NCBI RefSeq assembly: GCF_022288725.1
Contig: NZ_JAKNTA010000004.1
Coordinates: 336,615-400,614, forward strand
Source of the DNA: Kitasatospora sp. A2-31
GTDB taxonomy: Bacteria > Actinomycetota > Actinomycetes > Streptomycetales > Streptomycetaceae
Direction: 5' to 3'
DNA: 64,000 nucleotides
Position 1 is the first letter of the stretch; each line of letters begins with the position of its first letter. This document shows positions 24,144-33,234 of this stretch, piece after piece. Below the pieces are notes generated by a model. That model was not told the origin of the DNA. It saw only the letters and a program-made list of their open reading frames with translations, and made no database searches. Position numbers and translations under genes: made by a program.

Positions 24144-24704
24144 ATGGAGAGCACCCCGGCCGTGGAAGCCGGCACCCCCGACAGCACCGTCCTGCGCGAC
24201 GCCAAGGGCGACGCCATCGAGATCCGCGTCACCGGCTACGGCCACCCCGACGCGCAGCGCCTGTCGGCGGAGGTGCAGGAGGAGTACGTCCGGCGCTACG
24301 GCGACGGGGACCTCACCGTGCTGCACCCGGACGACTTCGAGCCGCCGGCCGGCCTGTTCCTGATCGCCTACCTCGGGGACCGGCCGGTCGCCTGCGGCGG
24401 CTGGCGCGCCAAGCGGGCCGACCCGCACGGGCTGCGGGACGGCGACGCCGAGCTGAAGCGGATGTTCGTGGTGCCCTCCGCCCGGGGCCGTGGCCTCGCC
24501 CGGGCGGTGCTGAGCCGGCTGGAGGAGACCGCGGCCGCCGCCGGGCGGACCAGGATCGTCCTGGAGACCGGCACCGAGCAGCCCGAGGCGGTCGCGCTCT
24601 ACACCTCCGAGGGGTACGGGCCGATCCAGAAGTTCGGCCTCTACCGCGAGCACCCGCAGAGCATCTGCCTGGGCAAGGAGTTCGGCGGCGAGTCCGCCGT
24701 CTGA
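24144..24704 (+). CDS. GNAT family N-acetyltransferase
   Basis: 186 residues. The acetyl-CoA site is VVPSARGRGLARAVLSRLEE, matching the Q/RxxGxG/A loop, preceded by the beta-strand pair LIAYLGDRPVACGGWR and AELKRMFV, and followed by IVLETGTEQPEAVALYTSEG. The Tyr in LYTSEGYGP is the usual general-acid position. The acceptor is unknown. It lies just downstream of the ankyrin gene. Confidence 0.93.
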   Translation: MESTPAVEAGTPDSTVLRDAKGDAIEIRVTGYGHPDAQRLSAEVQEEYVRRYGDGDLTVLHPDDFEPPAGLFLIAYLGDRPVACGGWRAKRADPHGLRDGDAELKRMFVVPSARGRGLARAVLSRLEETAAAAGRTRIVLETGTEQPEAVALYTSEGYGPIQKFGLYREHPQSICLGKEFGGESAV

Positions 24705-24762
24705 CGCGGCGCCCGCTGGGTAGGCTCCCGGCGGACCGACGGCCGAGCGGGCGGGGGCAGGC

Positions 24763-25944
24763 ATGGACGAGCAGACGCGACCGGACGCCGCCTCCGCCCG
24801 GCCCGGACCGGTGCGCGGTCCGCAGCCGGAGCCCCGGCCCGGTTCGCTGCCCGCGCCGGCGCCCCTGCCCCAGGCCGTTCCCCTGCCCGTGCCGGCCCCG
24901 CTCGCCGTACTCGCGGCGCCCGGTGGGCCGCTGGAGAGGCTGGTCGCGGGCGGGGCGCCCACCGTCGGCACCGGGGCGGTCTGGGCCGTCGGCGACGCCG
25001 GCGGCACCCGCGGCCGCGGCCGCACCGGGGTCCTCGGCCAGGGCCCGTACGCCCGGCAGGAGATGGGCCCCGACACCCTCTTCGACCTGGCCAGCCTCAC
25101 CAAGATCGTCGCACTCTGGCCGTGCGTCGGCGCCCTCCGGCAGGTCGGCCGGCTCCCGCTCGACCGGCCCCTCGGCAGCTACTGGCCGGCCGCGGTCGGC
25201 CACCCGGCCGGTGAGGTGACGGCCCGCCAACTCCTCACCCACACCGCGGGCATGCCGCTGCGCACCAACTTCGAGGCGCTCTACGGCCGGGACCGGGCCG
25301 CCGTGCTGGCCGGCGTCCTCGCCGCCCCGCTGTACCGGCCGCCCGGCACGGCCGTCGAGTACACCGACCGCGCCGCGGTCCTGCTCGGTCACCTGGTCGA
25401 GTCGCTGGCCGGCGCCCCGCTCGACGAACTCGCCGACCGGCAGGTCTGGCGGCCGCTCGGCATGGCCGACACCCGGTTCGGCCCGCTCGGCCCGGCCGAC
25501 ACCGCCCGCACCGCGCCCACCGAGTACGACCGGGTGGCCGGAGCCCATCTGCGCGGCATCGTGCACGACCCGTCCGCCCGGCTGCTCGGCGGTGTCTCCG
25601 GCAACGCGGGCGCGTTCTCCACCGCCCGGGACCTCGAACGGTTCCTCACCGCCCTGCTGGACCCTCCGGGCGCGCTGGACTGGGCCGGGCCGTGGACCGC
25701 CGAGTCGCTGCGCGAGCAGACCGGCGGCCTGGCCCCGGCCCGCGGACTCTCCTGGCTCTGCGCCCCCGGCACCGACCCCGCCGAGGGCACCTTCGTCCAC
25801 TACGGCTTCACCGGCACCGGGATCTGGCTCTCCCGGCGGCTCGGCCGCTGGGCGCTGCTGCTCACCAACAAGGTCCACTACGGCCGCGAGCTGCAGCCGC
25901 TGACCGACCTGCGCAACGCCTTCCGCCGGGCGGTGTTCGGCTGA
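24763..25944 (+). CDS. Serine hydrolase of the beta-lactamase/penicillin-binding fold
   Basis: 393 residues. The nucleophile motif SxxK is SLTK at residues 111-114, the second motif is YTD at 200-202 (YxN position), and HYGFTGTG near 347 is the KTG-like third motif. LTHTAGMPL and LGMADTRFGPL are typical of family S12 / class C-like esterases. The first ~50 residues are Pro/Ala-rich without a clear signal peptide. It may act as an esterase or peptidase on cell-wall or small-molecule substrates. Confidence 0.9.
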   Translation: MDEQTRPDAASARPGPVRGPQPEPRPGSLPAPAPLPQAVPLPVPAPLAVLAAPGGPLERLVAGGAPTVGTGAVWAVGDAGGTRGRGRTGVLGQGPYARQEMGPDTLFDLASLTKIVALWPCVGALRQVGRLPLDRPLGSYWPAAVGHPAGEVTARQLLTHTAGMPLRTNFEALYGRDRAAVLAGVLAAPLYRPPGTAVEYTDRAAVLLGHLVESLAGAPLDELADRQVWRPLGMADTRFGPLGPADTARTAPTEYDRVAGAHLRGIVHDPSARLLGGVSGNAGAFSTARDLERFLTALLDPPGALDWAGPWTAESLREQTGGLAPARGLSWLCAPGTDPAEGTFVHYGFTGTGIWLSRRLGRWALLLTNKVHYGRELQPLTDLRNAFRRAVFG

Positions 25945-26006
25945 CCCGGCGCAGGCGCCTGCACGGAAGGACGCGGAGGCGGGGCGACCGGGGCAGCAGA
26001 GGCGGC

Positions 26007-26678
26007 TCAGAGCAGGGTGCTCCAGTAGTACCAGAACCGGTTGAGGACCAGCAGCGCGATCACCGCCGCCCACAGCACCGGCAGCGCCCAGTGGTAGCGC
26101 GCGGCCTCGCGGACCACCACCGCCGTCCGCGGCCCGACCGGGATCGCCCCGGAGCGCAAGTTGTGCAGGGTGGTGTACCAGCACACCACCACCACCGCCG
26201 CCCAGACCACCATGCAGTACGGGCAGAGCGCGCCGATGTCGTACAGCGCCTGGTCGATCAGCCAGTGCACGAAGACGACGCCGAGCACGGTGCCGGCCTG
26301 CAGACCCCACCAGAACCAGCGGCGGAAGGCCGCGCCCGCCAGCAGGCCCGCACCGATCGCGGCCAGTGCGCCGAAGGCGGCCAGGCCGAGCAGCGGGTTC
26401 GGGAAGCCGAAGACCTCGGCCTGCTCGGTGCGCATCACCGAACCGCAGCTGATCACCGGATTGAGGTTGCAGCTGGGGACGTACGAGGGGTTCTCCAGGA
26501 TGCGGAGCTTGTCGAAGGTCAGGACGGCCGAGGCGGCCAGCCCGAGCAGGGCGCCGAGGAGCAGCAGCAGCGCGAACGCGCGGCTCGCGCCGATCGTCGC
26601 GCCGGGCGCCGCAGCGGCGCCGGCACGGTCGCCGGCGGGCGCGGGGCGACGGGGGTTCACGGTGGTCGGGGCGGTCAT
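26007..26678 (-). CDS. Vitamin K epoxide reductase family protein (module copy 1)
   Basis: 223 residues with about five membrane helices. The loop cysteines are Cys70 and Cys78 (VPSCNLNPVISCGS) and the CxxC is Cys152-Cys155 (ALCPYC). Bacterial VKOR proteins replace DsbB: they reoxidise a DsbA-type partner using menaquinone. The DsbA-like gene ends 64 bases upstream on the same strand. A paralogue with the same layout is at 56382-57035. The C-terminus NRFWYYWSTLL is conserved between both copies. Confidence 0.95.
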   Translation of the reverse strand: MTAPTTVNPRRPAPAGDRAGAAAAPGATIGASRAFALLLLLGALLGLAASAVLTFDKLRILENPSYVPSCNLNPVISCGSVMRTEQAEVFGFPNPLLGLAAFGALAAIGAGLLAGAAFRRWFWWGLQAGTVLGVVFVHWLIDQALYDIGALCPYCMVVWAAVVVVCWYTTLHNLRSGAIPVGPRTAVVVREAARYHWALPVLWAAVIALLVLNRFWYYWSTLL

Positions 26679-26742
26679 GGCAGAACACTCCGGTGGGTGA
26701 GAAGGGCCGGCCCGGCCGGGAATTCGGCCGGGCCGGTGGTGC

Positions 26743-27606
26743 TCACTGCAAGCCCGCGGCCTGCTTCACCTGTGCGGTGAACTGCTCCGGGGTCACCGGG
26801 CGGTTCGCGCTGAACAGGGTGATCGGCTTGCCGTCCAGCTTCACCGTCGGCGTGCCCGTCACCCCGCTGCTGTTGAACGCCTCCGCGACCTTCGCCGCCC
26901 ACGGCGCGTAGGTGCGCTCGGTGACCGCCTTGACGAAGGCGTCCGTCTTCAGCCCCGGCACCTGCTCGGCGAGGTCCAGCAGGTGGTTGACGCTGCCGAA
27001 GCCGTCCTCGCGCTCCTCCGGCTGGTTGGCGTAGAGCACGTCGTGGTACTGCTTGAACTTGTCCACGCCCTCGTTGAGCGCGGCGCCGGCCGCGGCCAGC
27101 GCGGTGCGCGAGCCCTTGCCGCCGAGGTTCTTGTCCAGGAACGCGGCCAGGTGGTACTCCACCTTGACCGAGCCGTCGTCGGCGAGCTTCTTGACCGTCT
27201 CGCCGTTGGTCGACTCGAAGGTCTTGCACACCGGGCAGCGGAAGTCCTCGAACACCTGCAGCGTGTGCGGGGCGTCCGCCCTGCCGTAGGTGATCACCGT
27301 CCCGTCCGGGCCGGTGGCGTTGGCGGGGACGAGCAGCGCCGTCGGCTCGGCGGCGGCGGATTCGGCGGACGACTTGCCGTCACCGGCAGTGCTGATCGCC
27401 AGCGTCGTGCCGCCCGCCAGGGCGAGGACGGCGACGACGGAGACGGCGACCACGATCCGCCGGCGGCGCTGGGCGGCCAGCCGCTCCAGGCGCTGCGCCT
27501 CCTGGATGCGCTGTCGGGCGCTGATCTTCTCGGCGTGCTTGCGGCTGGGCTTCTTGTCGGCGGGCTGCTTGCCGGCGGTCGTCGGGGTGCTGTCGGTCTG
27601 GGCCAT
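26743..27606 (-). CDS. Membrane-anchored DsbA-like thiol oxidoreductase (module copy 1)
   Basis: 287 residues. A charged cytoplasmic N-terminus, one membrane anchor (residues ~51-71), then a thioredoxin-fold DsbA domain with active site CPVC at 124-127 and the cis-Pro loop in GVTGTPTVKLDG. It should catalyse disulfide formation or isomerisation outside the membrane, with the VKOR-like neighbour as its oxidant. Closely related to the product at 57032-57832; long blocks such as GGKGSRTALAAAGAAL are identical. Confidence 0.95.
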   Translation of the reverse strand: MAQTDSTPTTAGKQPADKKPSRKHAEKISARQRIQEAQRLERLAAQRRRRIVVAVSVVAVLALAGGTTLAISTAGDGKSSAESAAAEPTALLVPANATGPDGTVITYGRADAPHTLQVFEDFRCPVCKTFESTNGETVKKLADDGSVKVEYHLAAFLDKNLGGKGSRTALAAAGAALNEGVDKFKQYHDVLYANQPEEREDGFGSVNHLLDLAEQVPGLKTDAFVKAVTERTYAPWAAKVAEAFNSSGVTGTPTVKLDGKPITLFSANRPVTPEQFTAQVKQAAGLQ

Positions 27607-27831
27607 GGTGGGTCAACTCCGTGACGCGGCGCGCGGGTGCGCGCAGGGGTGCTGCCCGCCTCGGCGCGGCGGCGGCGCGGGGCGCCCGCGGCTGCGCGGG
27701 TACGAGGGGGCTCGGTCGGTGTACGCGGGAGTGGTGCGCACTGCCTACGGGGGGCCCACCGGGGCGGTGGGGCCACAGCCGGCCGACCGGGCGCGGCCCC
27801 GGAGGGGGCGGCGCGTCAGGGTGGCGGCTCG

Positions 27832-28509
27832 TCAGCAGGCAGGCGCGAAGGCGGGCGGCCCGCGACGCGGCGCCGGGGCGACCACCACGTCCTCGCGGCG
27901 CGGCCGCGGGAGGTCCGAGACCGGCAGCGGTACCCGCAGCACCGGGCGGACCGGCACCGGCGCCAGCAGCGCGAACAGCGCCCGCAGCGGCGCCGCGAGC
28001 GATTCGCTCAGCACCCGCAGCGCCCGGGCCAGGCCCGACAGGGCGGAGTCGCCCAGTCGCAGCCAGACGGCGGCGGCGAACGCGACCAGCAGGTGGACCA
28101 CCAGGACGAGCAGCTGGGTCAGCGCCGGCGGGAACGGCCCGCCGTGCCCCAACTGCCCCGAGAACAGCGAGCCGTCCACCGAACCACCGCCGCACACCAG
28201 CAGGTTCATGCCGCGTGCGGAGACGTGCTCCGGCCCGAGGACCGGACCACAGCCGGCCTGGCCGAGGTTGAAGGTCGTGTTCAGCAGCAGCTCGACCGGC
28301 ACCAGCACGGCCGAGATGTGCAGCAGCCGCCGCTCCCCGCCGGCCAGCGCGGCCGCGACCAGGAAGACGACGCCGGTCGCGGCGACCACCAGGGTCAGCG
28401 GCAGCGGGCGACCGGTGATGACGACCTGCCCCAGGGCGGACAGCGGCACGGCGAGCGCGGTGAACACCGCGGCCCGCAGGGCCCTCGTCGCAGGGGTGGA
28501 AGACGTCAC
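27832..28509 (-). CDS. Membrane protein of the disulfide module (copy 1), C-terminal Cys
   Basis: 225 residues, four hydrophobic segments in the first ~140 residues (for example AAVFTALAVPLSALGQVVI and LLVLVVHLLVAFAAAVWL), then a soluble Pro/Arg-rich tail ending APRRGPPAFAPAC with a terminal Cys. External-looking loops hold further Cys residues (QAGCGPV, LLVCGGGS). The paralogue at 57975-58637 shares this plan and the terminal Cys. I know no named family. The conserved Cys and the neighbours suggest a redox partner or substrate of the DsbA-like protein; this is inference. GTG start. Confidence 0.8.
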   Translation of the reverse strand: MTSSTPATRALRAAVFTALAVPLSALGQVVITGRPLPLTLVVAATGVVFLVAAALAGGERRLLHISAVLVPVELLLNTTFNLGQAGCGPVLGPEHVSARGMNLLVCGGGSVDGSLFSGQLGHGGPFPPALTQLLVLVVHLLVAFAAAVWLRLGDSALSGLARALRVLSESLAAPLRALFALLAPVPVRPVLRVPLPVSDLPRPRREDVVVAPAPRRGPPAFAPAC

Positions 28510-28703
28510 GTTCGGAGTATGTCACGAGCTCTGCACCGCACACGAGGGCACATGGACCCTTCCGTTCCTGACGGCCGAACAGGTTCCCTGCCCGCCCCTG
28601 CCCGTTCGCGCCCGGGCGGCCTGCGGTTCAGGGCGACGGGTTTGCGGTGGATGCGCGGCCATCCAACTCCGGCCGCGGGCAGGGCAGGGAGCACAGACGG
28701 CAG

Positions 28704-28731
28704 TGCCCCGTCCGGAATCCCGGACGGGGCA
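28704..28731 (-). terminator. Hairpin terminator after the 82-residue gene
   Basis: Perfect 12-bp arms TGCCCCGTCCGG and CCGGACGGGGCA with a 4-base loop, 27 bases after the minus-strand stop at 28758. Confidence 0.8.
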
Positions 28732-28757
28732 CGGGGAACGATCCCGGTCGCGCTCGC

Positions 28758-29006
28758 TCAGCCCTCGGCGAGGTCGATCACGCCGTAAACCAGGCCGTAC
28801 ACCGAGATGGCGATGAACACCCACCCCACGAGAAGGTGAACGCGAGCGGGCCCCTTCGTCGAAGACCTGCCACTCGGCTGCATGAAGAACCTGCTGATCC
28901 CGCGGAAGTCCGAGACGACGACCGCGCCGAGGAGCAGGGGGATCAAACACGCCAGGAACACGAGCACTCCCACTGCAGGTCCGGAGGCTCTGAAGCCTAG
29001 TCGCAC
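28758..29006 (-). CDS. Small membrane protein, two helices
   Basis: 82 residues with helices AVGVLVFLACLIPLLLGAVV and the HLLVGWVFIAISVYGLVYGV segment, joined by a basic/Ser loop. No family recognised. The GTG start lies inside the last codons of the 25-codon open frame at 28997-29074, an arrangement typical of translational coupling; the same frame extends further upstream to 29261 but the extra residues look non-coding. A clear terminator follows. Moderate confidence because of the short length and poor start evidence. Confidence 0.55.
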   Translation of the reverse strand: MRLGFRASGPAVGVLVFLACLIPLLLGAVVVSDFRGISRFFMQPSGRSSTKGPARVHLLVGWVFIAISVYGLVYGVIDLAEG

Positions 29007-29074
29007 ACTCCCGACGGATACAGCAGCCAGATCGCCACCACGGCTACGGCGATCACGCCGATCACGATCGTCAT
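28997..29074 (-). CDS. Possible 25-residue membrane peptide
   Basis: ATG at 29074, TAG at 28997. It encodes a single hydrophobic helix, MTIVIGVIAVAVVAIWLLYP then SGVCD, with a C-terminal Cys. Its stop overlaps the start of the 82-residue gene. No strong ribosome site. The natural-looking helix argues for a real product, but a frame-shifted remnant of the N-terminus of the downstream gene is also possible. Confidence 0.35.
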   Translation of the reverse strand: MTIVIGVIAVAVVAIWLLYPSGVCD

Positions 29075-29407
29075 GAATGGGGCGAGTCCCGGATCGCGGA
29101 ACCTGGAGAGCATGCCGACTCGGGAGGACGGCGAAGCTCAGCGCATACCCCACGGCCAACTGTGCGGCGAAGCCCGTCGGTGCCGGTCGGGGTAACCCCG
29201 GACCGGCGCCGACCGCAGCTCCACCGTGGCCTTCCCCGAGCGCCCGCTCGGGGGAGGCCACGGCGGTTGGCGCGGTGGTGTGGGGTGGCCGGGCCCGGGT
29301 GGGGCGGTCTCGTGCCGGGAACGGGGGGAGGACCTAGCCTGGAAGGCGTTCCGGCGGCCCCGAGGCAGTCCCGGCAGTCCCGGCGGTCCCGAGGAAGGGG
29401 TGAGCGC
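29075..29407. other. Divergent intergenic region with a long hairpin
   Basis: 333 bp between the minus-strand small membrane genes and the plus-strand CHAD gene. At 29226-29261 the arms GTGGCCTTCCCCGAGCG and CGCTCGGGGGAGGCCAC pair over 17 positions with one mismatch, without a T-run. A possible -10 (TAGCCT, 29335-29340) lies upstream of the CHAD gene. No gene is supported here. Confidence 0.55.
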
Positions 29408-30301
29408 GTGGGTGCGCAGAACCGCAGCTGCACGGTGGGTGCGGTGGTGCTCGACCGGATCGGGACGCAGGCCGCCGTGCTGGACGGACTGGACGCGGCG
29501 GTGCGGGCGGACGAGCCGGACGCCGTGCACCGGATGCGGGTGGCGTGTCGGCGGCTGCGCAGTGCGCTGCGGACCTTCCGGCGGGTGTTCGCGTCCGGCG
29601 CCACCGACGACCTGGTGGCCGAGTTGCGGTGGCTGGGGGCCGCTCTCGGGCGGGCGCGGGACCGTGAGGTGCTCGGCGAGCGGCTGGTGGCGCAGGCGCG
29701 GGAGCTGCCGGCGGCCTGCGGGCCCGACCGGGTGGCGCGGGAGCTGGAGCGGTGGTCGGCGCAGGAGTACCGGCGGCTGTGGCCGGAGGTGGTCGCGGCG
29801 CTGGACAGCCCGCGGCGGCGCGCCCTCGCGGACGGCCTCGCCGCGCTGCTGGCGGACCCGCCGCTGCGTGGCCGGGCCGGGCGCCCGGCCCGGCCGGAGC
29901 TGGCCCGGATCGCCGCGCGCGAGCAGCGCCGGACGGCGAAGCGGGTACGGGCGGCACTGGGGGAAGGGCCGGCGGACGGGCCCGCGCGGGACCGGGCGCT
30001 GCACGAGGCCCGGAAGGCGGCGAAGCGGGCCCGGTACGCGGGGGAGACGGCGGTGCCGGCGGTCGGCCGGCGGGCCGAGCGGTACGTCGAACGGATGAAG
30101 GCGGTCCAGGAGGTGCTCGGGGAGCACCAGGACGCCGTGGTGGCGGGGGCCGCGCTGCGGGAGCAGGCGGTGGGCTCGGGCGAGGCGTTCGGCTTCGGCG
30201 TGCTGTACGCGTGGCAGCTGGCGGCGGGCGAGGCGGCGCGGCGCGAGCTGCCGGTGGTCTGGGCGCGGGCGTCGCGCCGGAGGCTGGCGCGGTTCGGCTG
30301 A
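29408..30301 (+). CDS. CHAD domain protein
   Basis: 297 residues, almost entirely the CHAD helical fold. The conserved basic/His signatures are VHRMRVACRRLRSALRTFRR near the N-terminus, LHEARKAAKRARYAGE in the second half, and LGEHQDAVV. CHAD domains bind inorganic polyphosphate and localise to polyphosphate granules. The CYTH triphosphatase domain often fused to CHAD is missing. GTG start with AGGAAGGGG upstream; the reading frame continues further 5' but without coding character. Confidence 0.9.
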   Translation: MGAQNRSCTVGAVVLDRIGTQAAVLDGLDAAVRADEPDAVHRMRVACRRLRSALRTFRRVFASGATDDLVAELRWLGAALGRARDREVLGERLVAQARELPAACGPDRVARELERWSAQEYRRLWPEVVAALDSPRRRALADGLAALLADPPLRGRAGRPARPELARIAAREQRRTAKRVRAALGEGPADGPARDRALHEARKAAKRARYAGETAVPAVGRRAERYVERMKAVQEVLGEHQDAVVAGAALREQAVGSGEAFGFGVLYAWQLAAGEAARRELPVVWARASRRRLARFG

Positions 30302-30340
30302 GGCGACGACGGGAGCGTCGGTGGAGCCGAGCGCCGGGCG

Positions 30341-31240
30341 TCAGGCCCCGGTCGGTCCGGGGTCGGTCGGCTCCAGTCCGGCCGAGCGGGCGGCCGTGCG
30401 GAGCAGGTCGTGCAGCATGGCGGTGGTGAGCCGGCCGGTGTTCGTGTTGCGCGGGCTGACGTGGTAGCACCCGTAGAGCTCCAGCGGTGGGCCGCCGTCA
30501 CCGGCGGGCAGCACGACGTGGGCACCGTGCCCGAACACCGGGAGGGGGCGCGGCAGCTCCCAGCCGGCCGCGGCGATCACCGGGAGCATGGCCTGCCAGG
30601 CGAACCCGCCGAGGGCGACCACCGTCCGGACGGTGGGGCGCATGAGTTCCAGTTCGCGGACGATCCAGGGGCGGCAGGCGTCGCGTTCGGCGGTGGTCGG
30701 CCGGTTGTCGGGCGGCGCGCAGCGCACCGGGTCGGTGATCCGGACGCCGTGCAGCTGCAGCCCGTCGCCGTGGCGGACGGATTCGGGGCGGTTGGCGAGC
30801 CCGAGGCGGTGCAGTGCGGCGTAGAGCAGGTCGCCGGAGGGGTCGCCGGTGAAGATCCGGCCGGTGCGGTTGGCGCCGTGCGCGGCGGGGGCGAGGCCGA
30901 CCAGCACGAGCGGGGCGTCCGGCGGGCCGAAGCCGGGGATCGGGCGGGCCCAGTAGTCCCAGTCCAGGTAGGCGCGGCGCTTCGTGCGGGCGGCCTCCTC
31001 GCGCCAGGCGACCAGCCGGGGGCAGGCACGGCAGCCGGTGACCACGCGGTCGAGCGCGGCGAGCCCCTCGGCGCGGGCGGCGGCCGCGACCGGGTGGCGC
31101 GGGTCGTCCGGGTCGGTGGCGGCACCGGTGGCCGGGTCGGCGATGCGGCCGGTGCCAGAGGCGGCGATGCGGCCGGAGGCAGGGTCGGCGATGCGGCCGG
31201 GGCTGCGGCCGGGGGCGGGGCCGTGGTCGGCTGGCTGCAT
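30341..31240 (-). CDS. Family 5 (UdgB-type) uracil-DNA glycosylase
   Basis: 299 residues. Motif A is GLAPAAHGANRTGRIFTGD and motif C is YHVSPRNTNTGRLT, the family 5 patterns. Four Cys suited to a 4Fe-4S cluster are in GCRACPRL, VRCAPPDN and RDACRPW. It removes uracil and related lesions from DNA. The first ~45 residues are a low-complexity extension with three GRIA(D/A) units encoded by repeats at about 31126-31214; a start after them is possible. Converges with the CHAD gene. Confidence 0.93.
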   Translation of the reverse strand: MQPADHGPAPGRSPGRIADPASGRIAASGTGRIADPATGAATDPDDPRHPVAAAARAEGLAALDRVVTGCRACPRLVAWREEAARTKRRAYLDWDYWARPIPGFGPPDAPLVLVGLAPAAHGANRTGRIFTGDPSGDLLYAALHRLGLANRPESVRHGDGLQLHGVRITDPVRCAPPDNRPTTAERDACRPWIVRELELMRPTVRTVVALGGFAWQAMLPVIAAAGWELPRPLPVFGHGAHVVLPAGDGGPPLELYGCYHVSPRNTNTGRLTTAMLHDLLRTAARSAGLEPTDPGPTGA

Positions 31241-31518
31241 GGCTTGATCGTAGAGCCTCTCCGGGGGATCGGACCGGGCCCGGCCTGATCTCCAGGACGA
31301 CCCCTCCGGCGGTCCCGCCGGTCGGTTTCCGGCCGTCGCGGTGGGGTAGACGCGGCGCGTCCGGCGCCTGCCCCGGCGCCTCTTCCGCCGCGCCCGCCCT
31401 CGGCGCGCGCCCCGGTGCCGGGCCCGCAGGCGTAGCGTGGAAGGTGCTGCCCCGGCGGCCCCCGGCAGGGCCGGGACGGCGACGGCCGGGACTCGCCGGT
31501 GCCCGCGAGGAGGCCGTG

Positions 31519-32613
31519 ATGGTCGTCGATATCGTGGTGGGGGTCATTGTCGGAGTGCTGCTGGTCGGTGCCGTGGTGGCCGGTCTGAGCGTCCGGGTCG
31601 TGCAGCAGTTCCAGCGCGGCGTGGTGTTCCGGTTCGGCCGGGTGCGGGAGGAGATCCGGCAGCCGGGGCTGGTGGCGCTGATGCCGGTGGCCGACCGGTT
31701 GCGCAAGGTGAACGTGCAGATCGTGACGCTGCCGATCCCCGCCCAGGAGGGCATCACCCGCGACAACGTGACCGTGCGGGTGGACGCGGTGGTCTACTTC
31801 CGGGTGGTGGACCCGGTGAAGGCCACCGTGAACGTGCAGGACTACAAGTTCGCGATCTCCCAGGTCGCGCAGACCTCGTTGCGCTCGATCATCGGCAAGA
31901 GCGAGCTGGACGACCTGCTGGCCAATCGCGAACCGATCAACCAGGGCCTGGAGCTGATGATCGACAGCCCGGCGCTCGGCTGGGGCATCGAGATCGACCG
32001 GGTGGAGATCAAGGACGTCGCTCTCCCGGAGTCGATGAAGCGCTCGATGTCGCGGCAGGCGGAGGCCGAGCGGGAGCGCCGGGCGCGGATCATCACGGCG
32101 GACGGCGAGTACCAGGCGTCCGCGCGGCTGTCGGAGGCGGCGGCGGTGATGAGCGAGACCCCGGCGGCGCTTCAACTGCGGCTGCTGCAGACCGTGGTGG
32201 AGGTGGCGGCGGAGAAGAACTCGACATTGGTGCTGCCGTTCCCGGTCGAGCTGCTGCGGTTCCTGGACAGTGCGGCCGAGGCACAGCAACGGCGGACGGC
32301 GCCGGCGGACGGCGAAGCGCCGGCGGCGGTCGGGCCGGGGGCGGGGGAGCAGCGGCTGCCGAGCGTGGAACAGCTCGAACTGCCCCCGTTGGAAGAGCTG
32401 TTGGAGCGTTCGCCACTGGACCCGCCGCCCGATCGGGCGGCCGAGACCCCGGCCGAGCAGCCGTCGGAACAGCCTCCCGGGCGCTCGGCGGGCGGGTCGG
32501 TGAACGGGGCGACGGGCGTGGCCCGCGTGCCGGACCGTTCGGGCGAACGGGCGCCGGGCGAACGGGCCCCGGGTGACCGGGACCGGGAGGAGCGGCCCAC
32601 CGGGGAGTCGTGA
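31519..32613 (+). CDS. SPFH/Band 7 (slipin-like) membrane protein
   Basis: 364 residues. One N-terminal membrane helix (VDIVVGVIVGVLLVGAVVAG), then the SPFH domain with QQFQRGVVFRFGRV, GITRDNVTVRVDAVVYFRV and VEIKDVALPESMKRSMSRQA, followed by a coiled segment and a ~110-residue Pro/Glu/Arg-rich disordered tail. Slipins assemble into membrane oligomers and often work with NfeD; no NfeD gene is adjacent. The ATG at 31519 was chosen over GTG 31516 for its spacing to GAGGAGG. A CBS gene follows 90 bases later. Confidence 0.93.
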   Translation: MVVDIVVGVIVGVLLVGAVVAGLSVRVVQQFQRGVVFRFGRVREEIRQPGLVALMPVADRLRKVNVQIVTLPIPAQEGITRDNVTVRVDAVVYFRVVDPVKATVNVQDYKFAISQVAQTSLRSIIGKSELDDLLANREPINQGLELMIDSPALGWGIEIDRVEIKDVALPESMKRSMSRQAEAERERRARIITADGEYQASARLSEAAAVMSETPAALQLRLLQTVVEVAAEKNSTLVLPFPVELLRFLDSAAEAQQRRTAPADGEAPAAVGPGAGEQRLPSVEQLELPPLEELLERSPLDPPPDRAAETPAEQPSEQPPGRSAGGSVNGATGVARVPDRSGERAPGERAPGDRDREERPTGES

Positions 32614-32703
32614 CGGCCGGAGCCCCGGAGCCCGGTGGCGAGGCCTGCGGGGCCGGACCAGGATGGAGTGAGCGCCAGTGGCAGGTACGTCAGGAGGCCG
32701 ATC

Positions 32704-33174
32704 ATGATCAGAGCCAGCGACATCATGCACCCGGGCGCGGAGTGCATCCGCGAGCACGAGACCCTCGCCACCGCAGCCCGGATCATGCGGGACCGCGGCG
32801 TCGGTGCCCTGCCCATCTGCGGTGAGCGGCAGCGGCTGCTGGGCATCGTGACCGACCGCGACATCGTGCTGAAGTGCGTCGCCGAAGGCCGCGACCCCGA
32901 ACATGTGACGGCGGGCGAACTGGCCCAGGGACGGCCGATGACGGTGGAGGCGGACGAGGACGCCGAGCAGGTGCTGCGGGTGATGGAGCAGTACAAGGTG
33001 CGCCGGCTGCCGGTGATCAACCACCCCGAGCACGAGCTCGTCGGGATGATCAGCGAGGCCGACATCGCGCGCGGCCTGCCGCAGGCGCGGCTGGCCGAGT
33101 TCGTCACGGCGGTCTGTGAGGAGGACGACCCGAAGTCGAAGGAGATGGAGCAGCCGTACTCGACGCCCCTGTAG
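32704..33174 (+). CDS. CBS domain pair protein
   Basis: 156 residues with two CBS domains: the first from DIMHPGAECIREHETLATAA to GIVTDRDIV, the second from RPMTVEADEDAEQVLRVMEQ to LVGMISEADIA. Such stand-alone pairs bind adenosine nucleotides and act as energy sensors. ATG with AGGAGG upstream. It follows the SPFH gene on the same strand and is closed by a strong hairpin, so the two probably form an operon. Confidence 0.95.
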   Translation: MIRASDIMHPGAECIREHETLATAARIMRDRGVGALPICGERQRLLGIVTDRDIVLKCVAEGRDPEHVTAGELAQGRPMTVEADEDAEQVLRVMEQYKVRRLPVINHPEHELVGMISEADIARGLPQARLAEFVTAVCEEDDPKSKEMEQPYSTPL

Positions 33175-33193
33175 CACCGGCCCACCGGACACC

Positions 33194-33223
33194 GGTCCGC
33201 CGCGGCGGCCGCCGCGGCGGACC
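33194..33223. terminator. Bidirectional terminator between CBS and thioesterase genes
   Basis: A perfect 30-base palindrome made of two 15-base arms, GGTCCGCCGCGGCGG and its complement, between two convergent stops. Confidence 0.85.
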
Positions 33224-33234
33224 GTAATCCCGGC

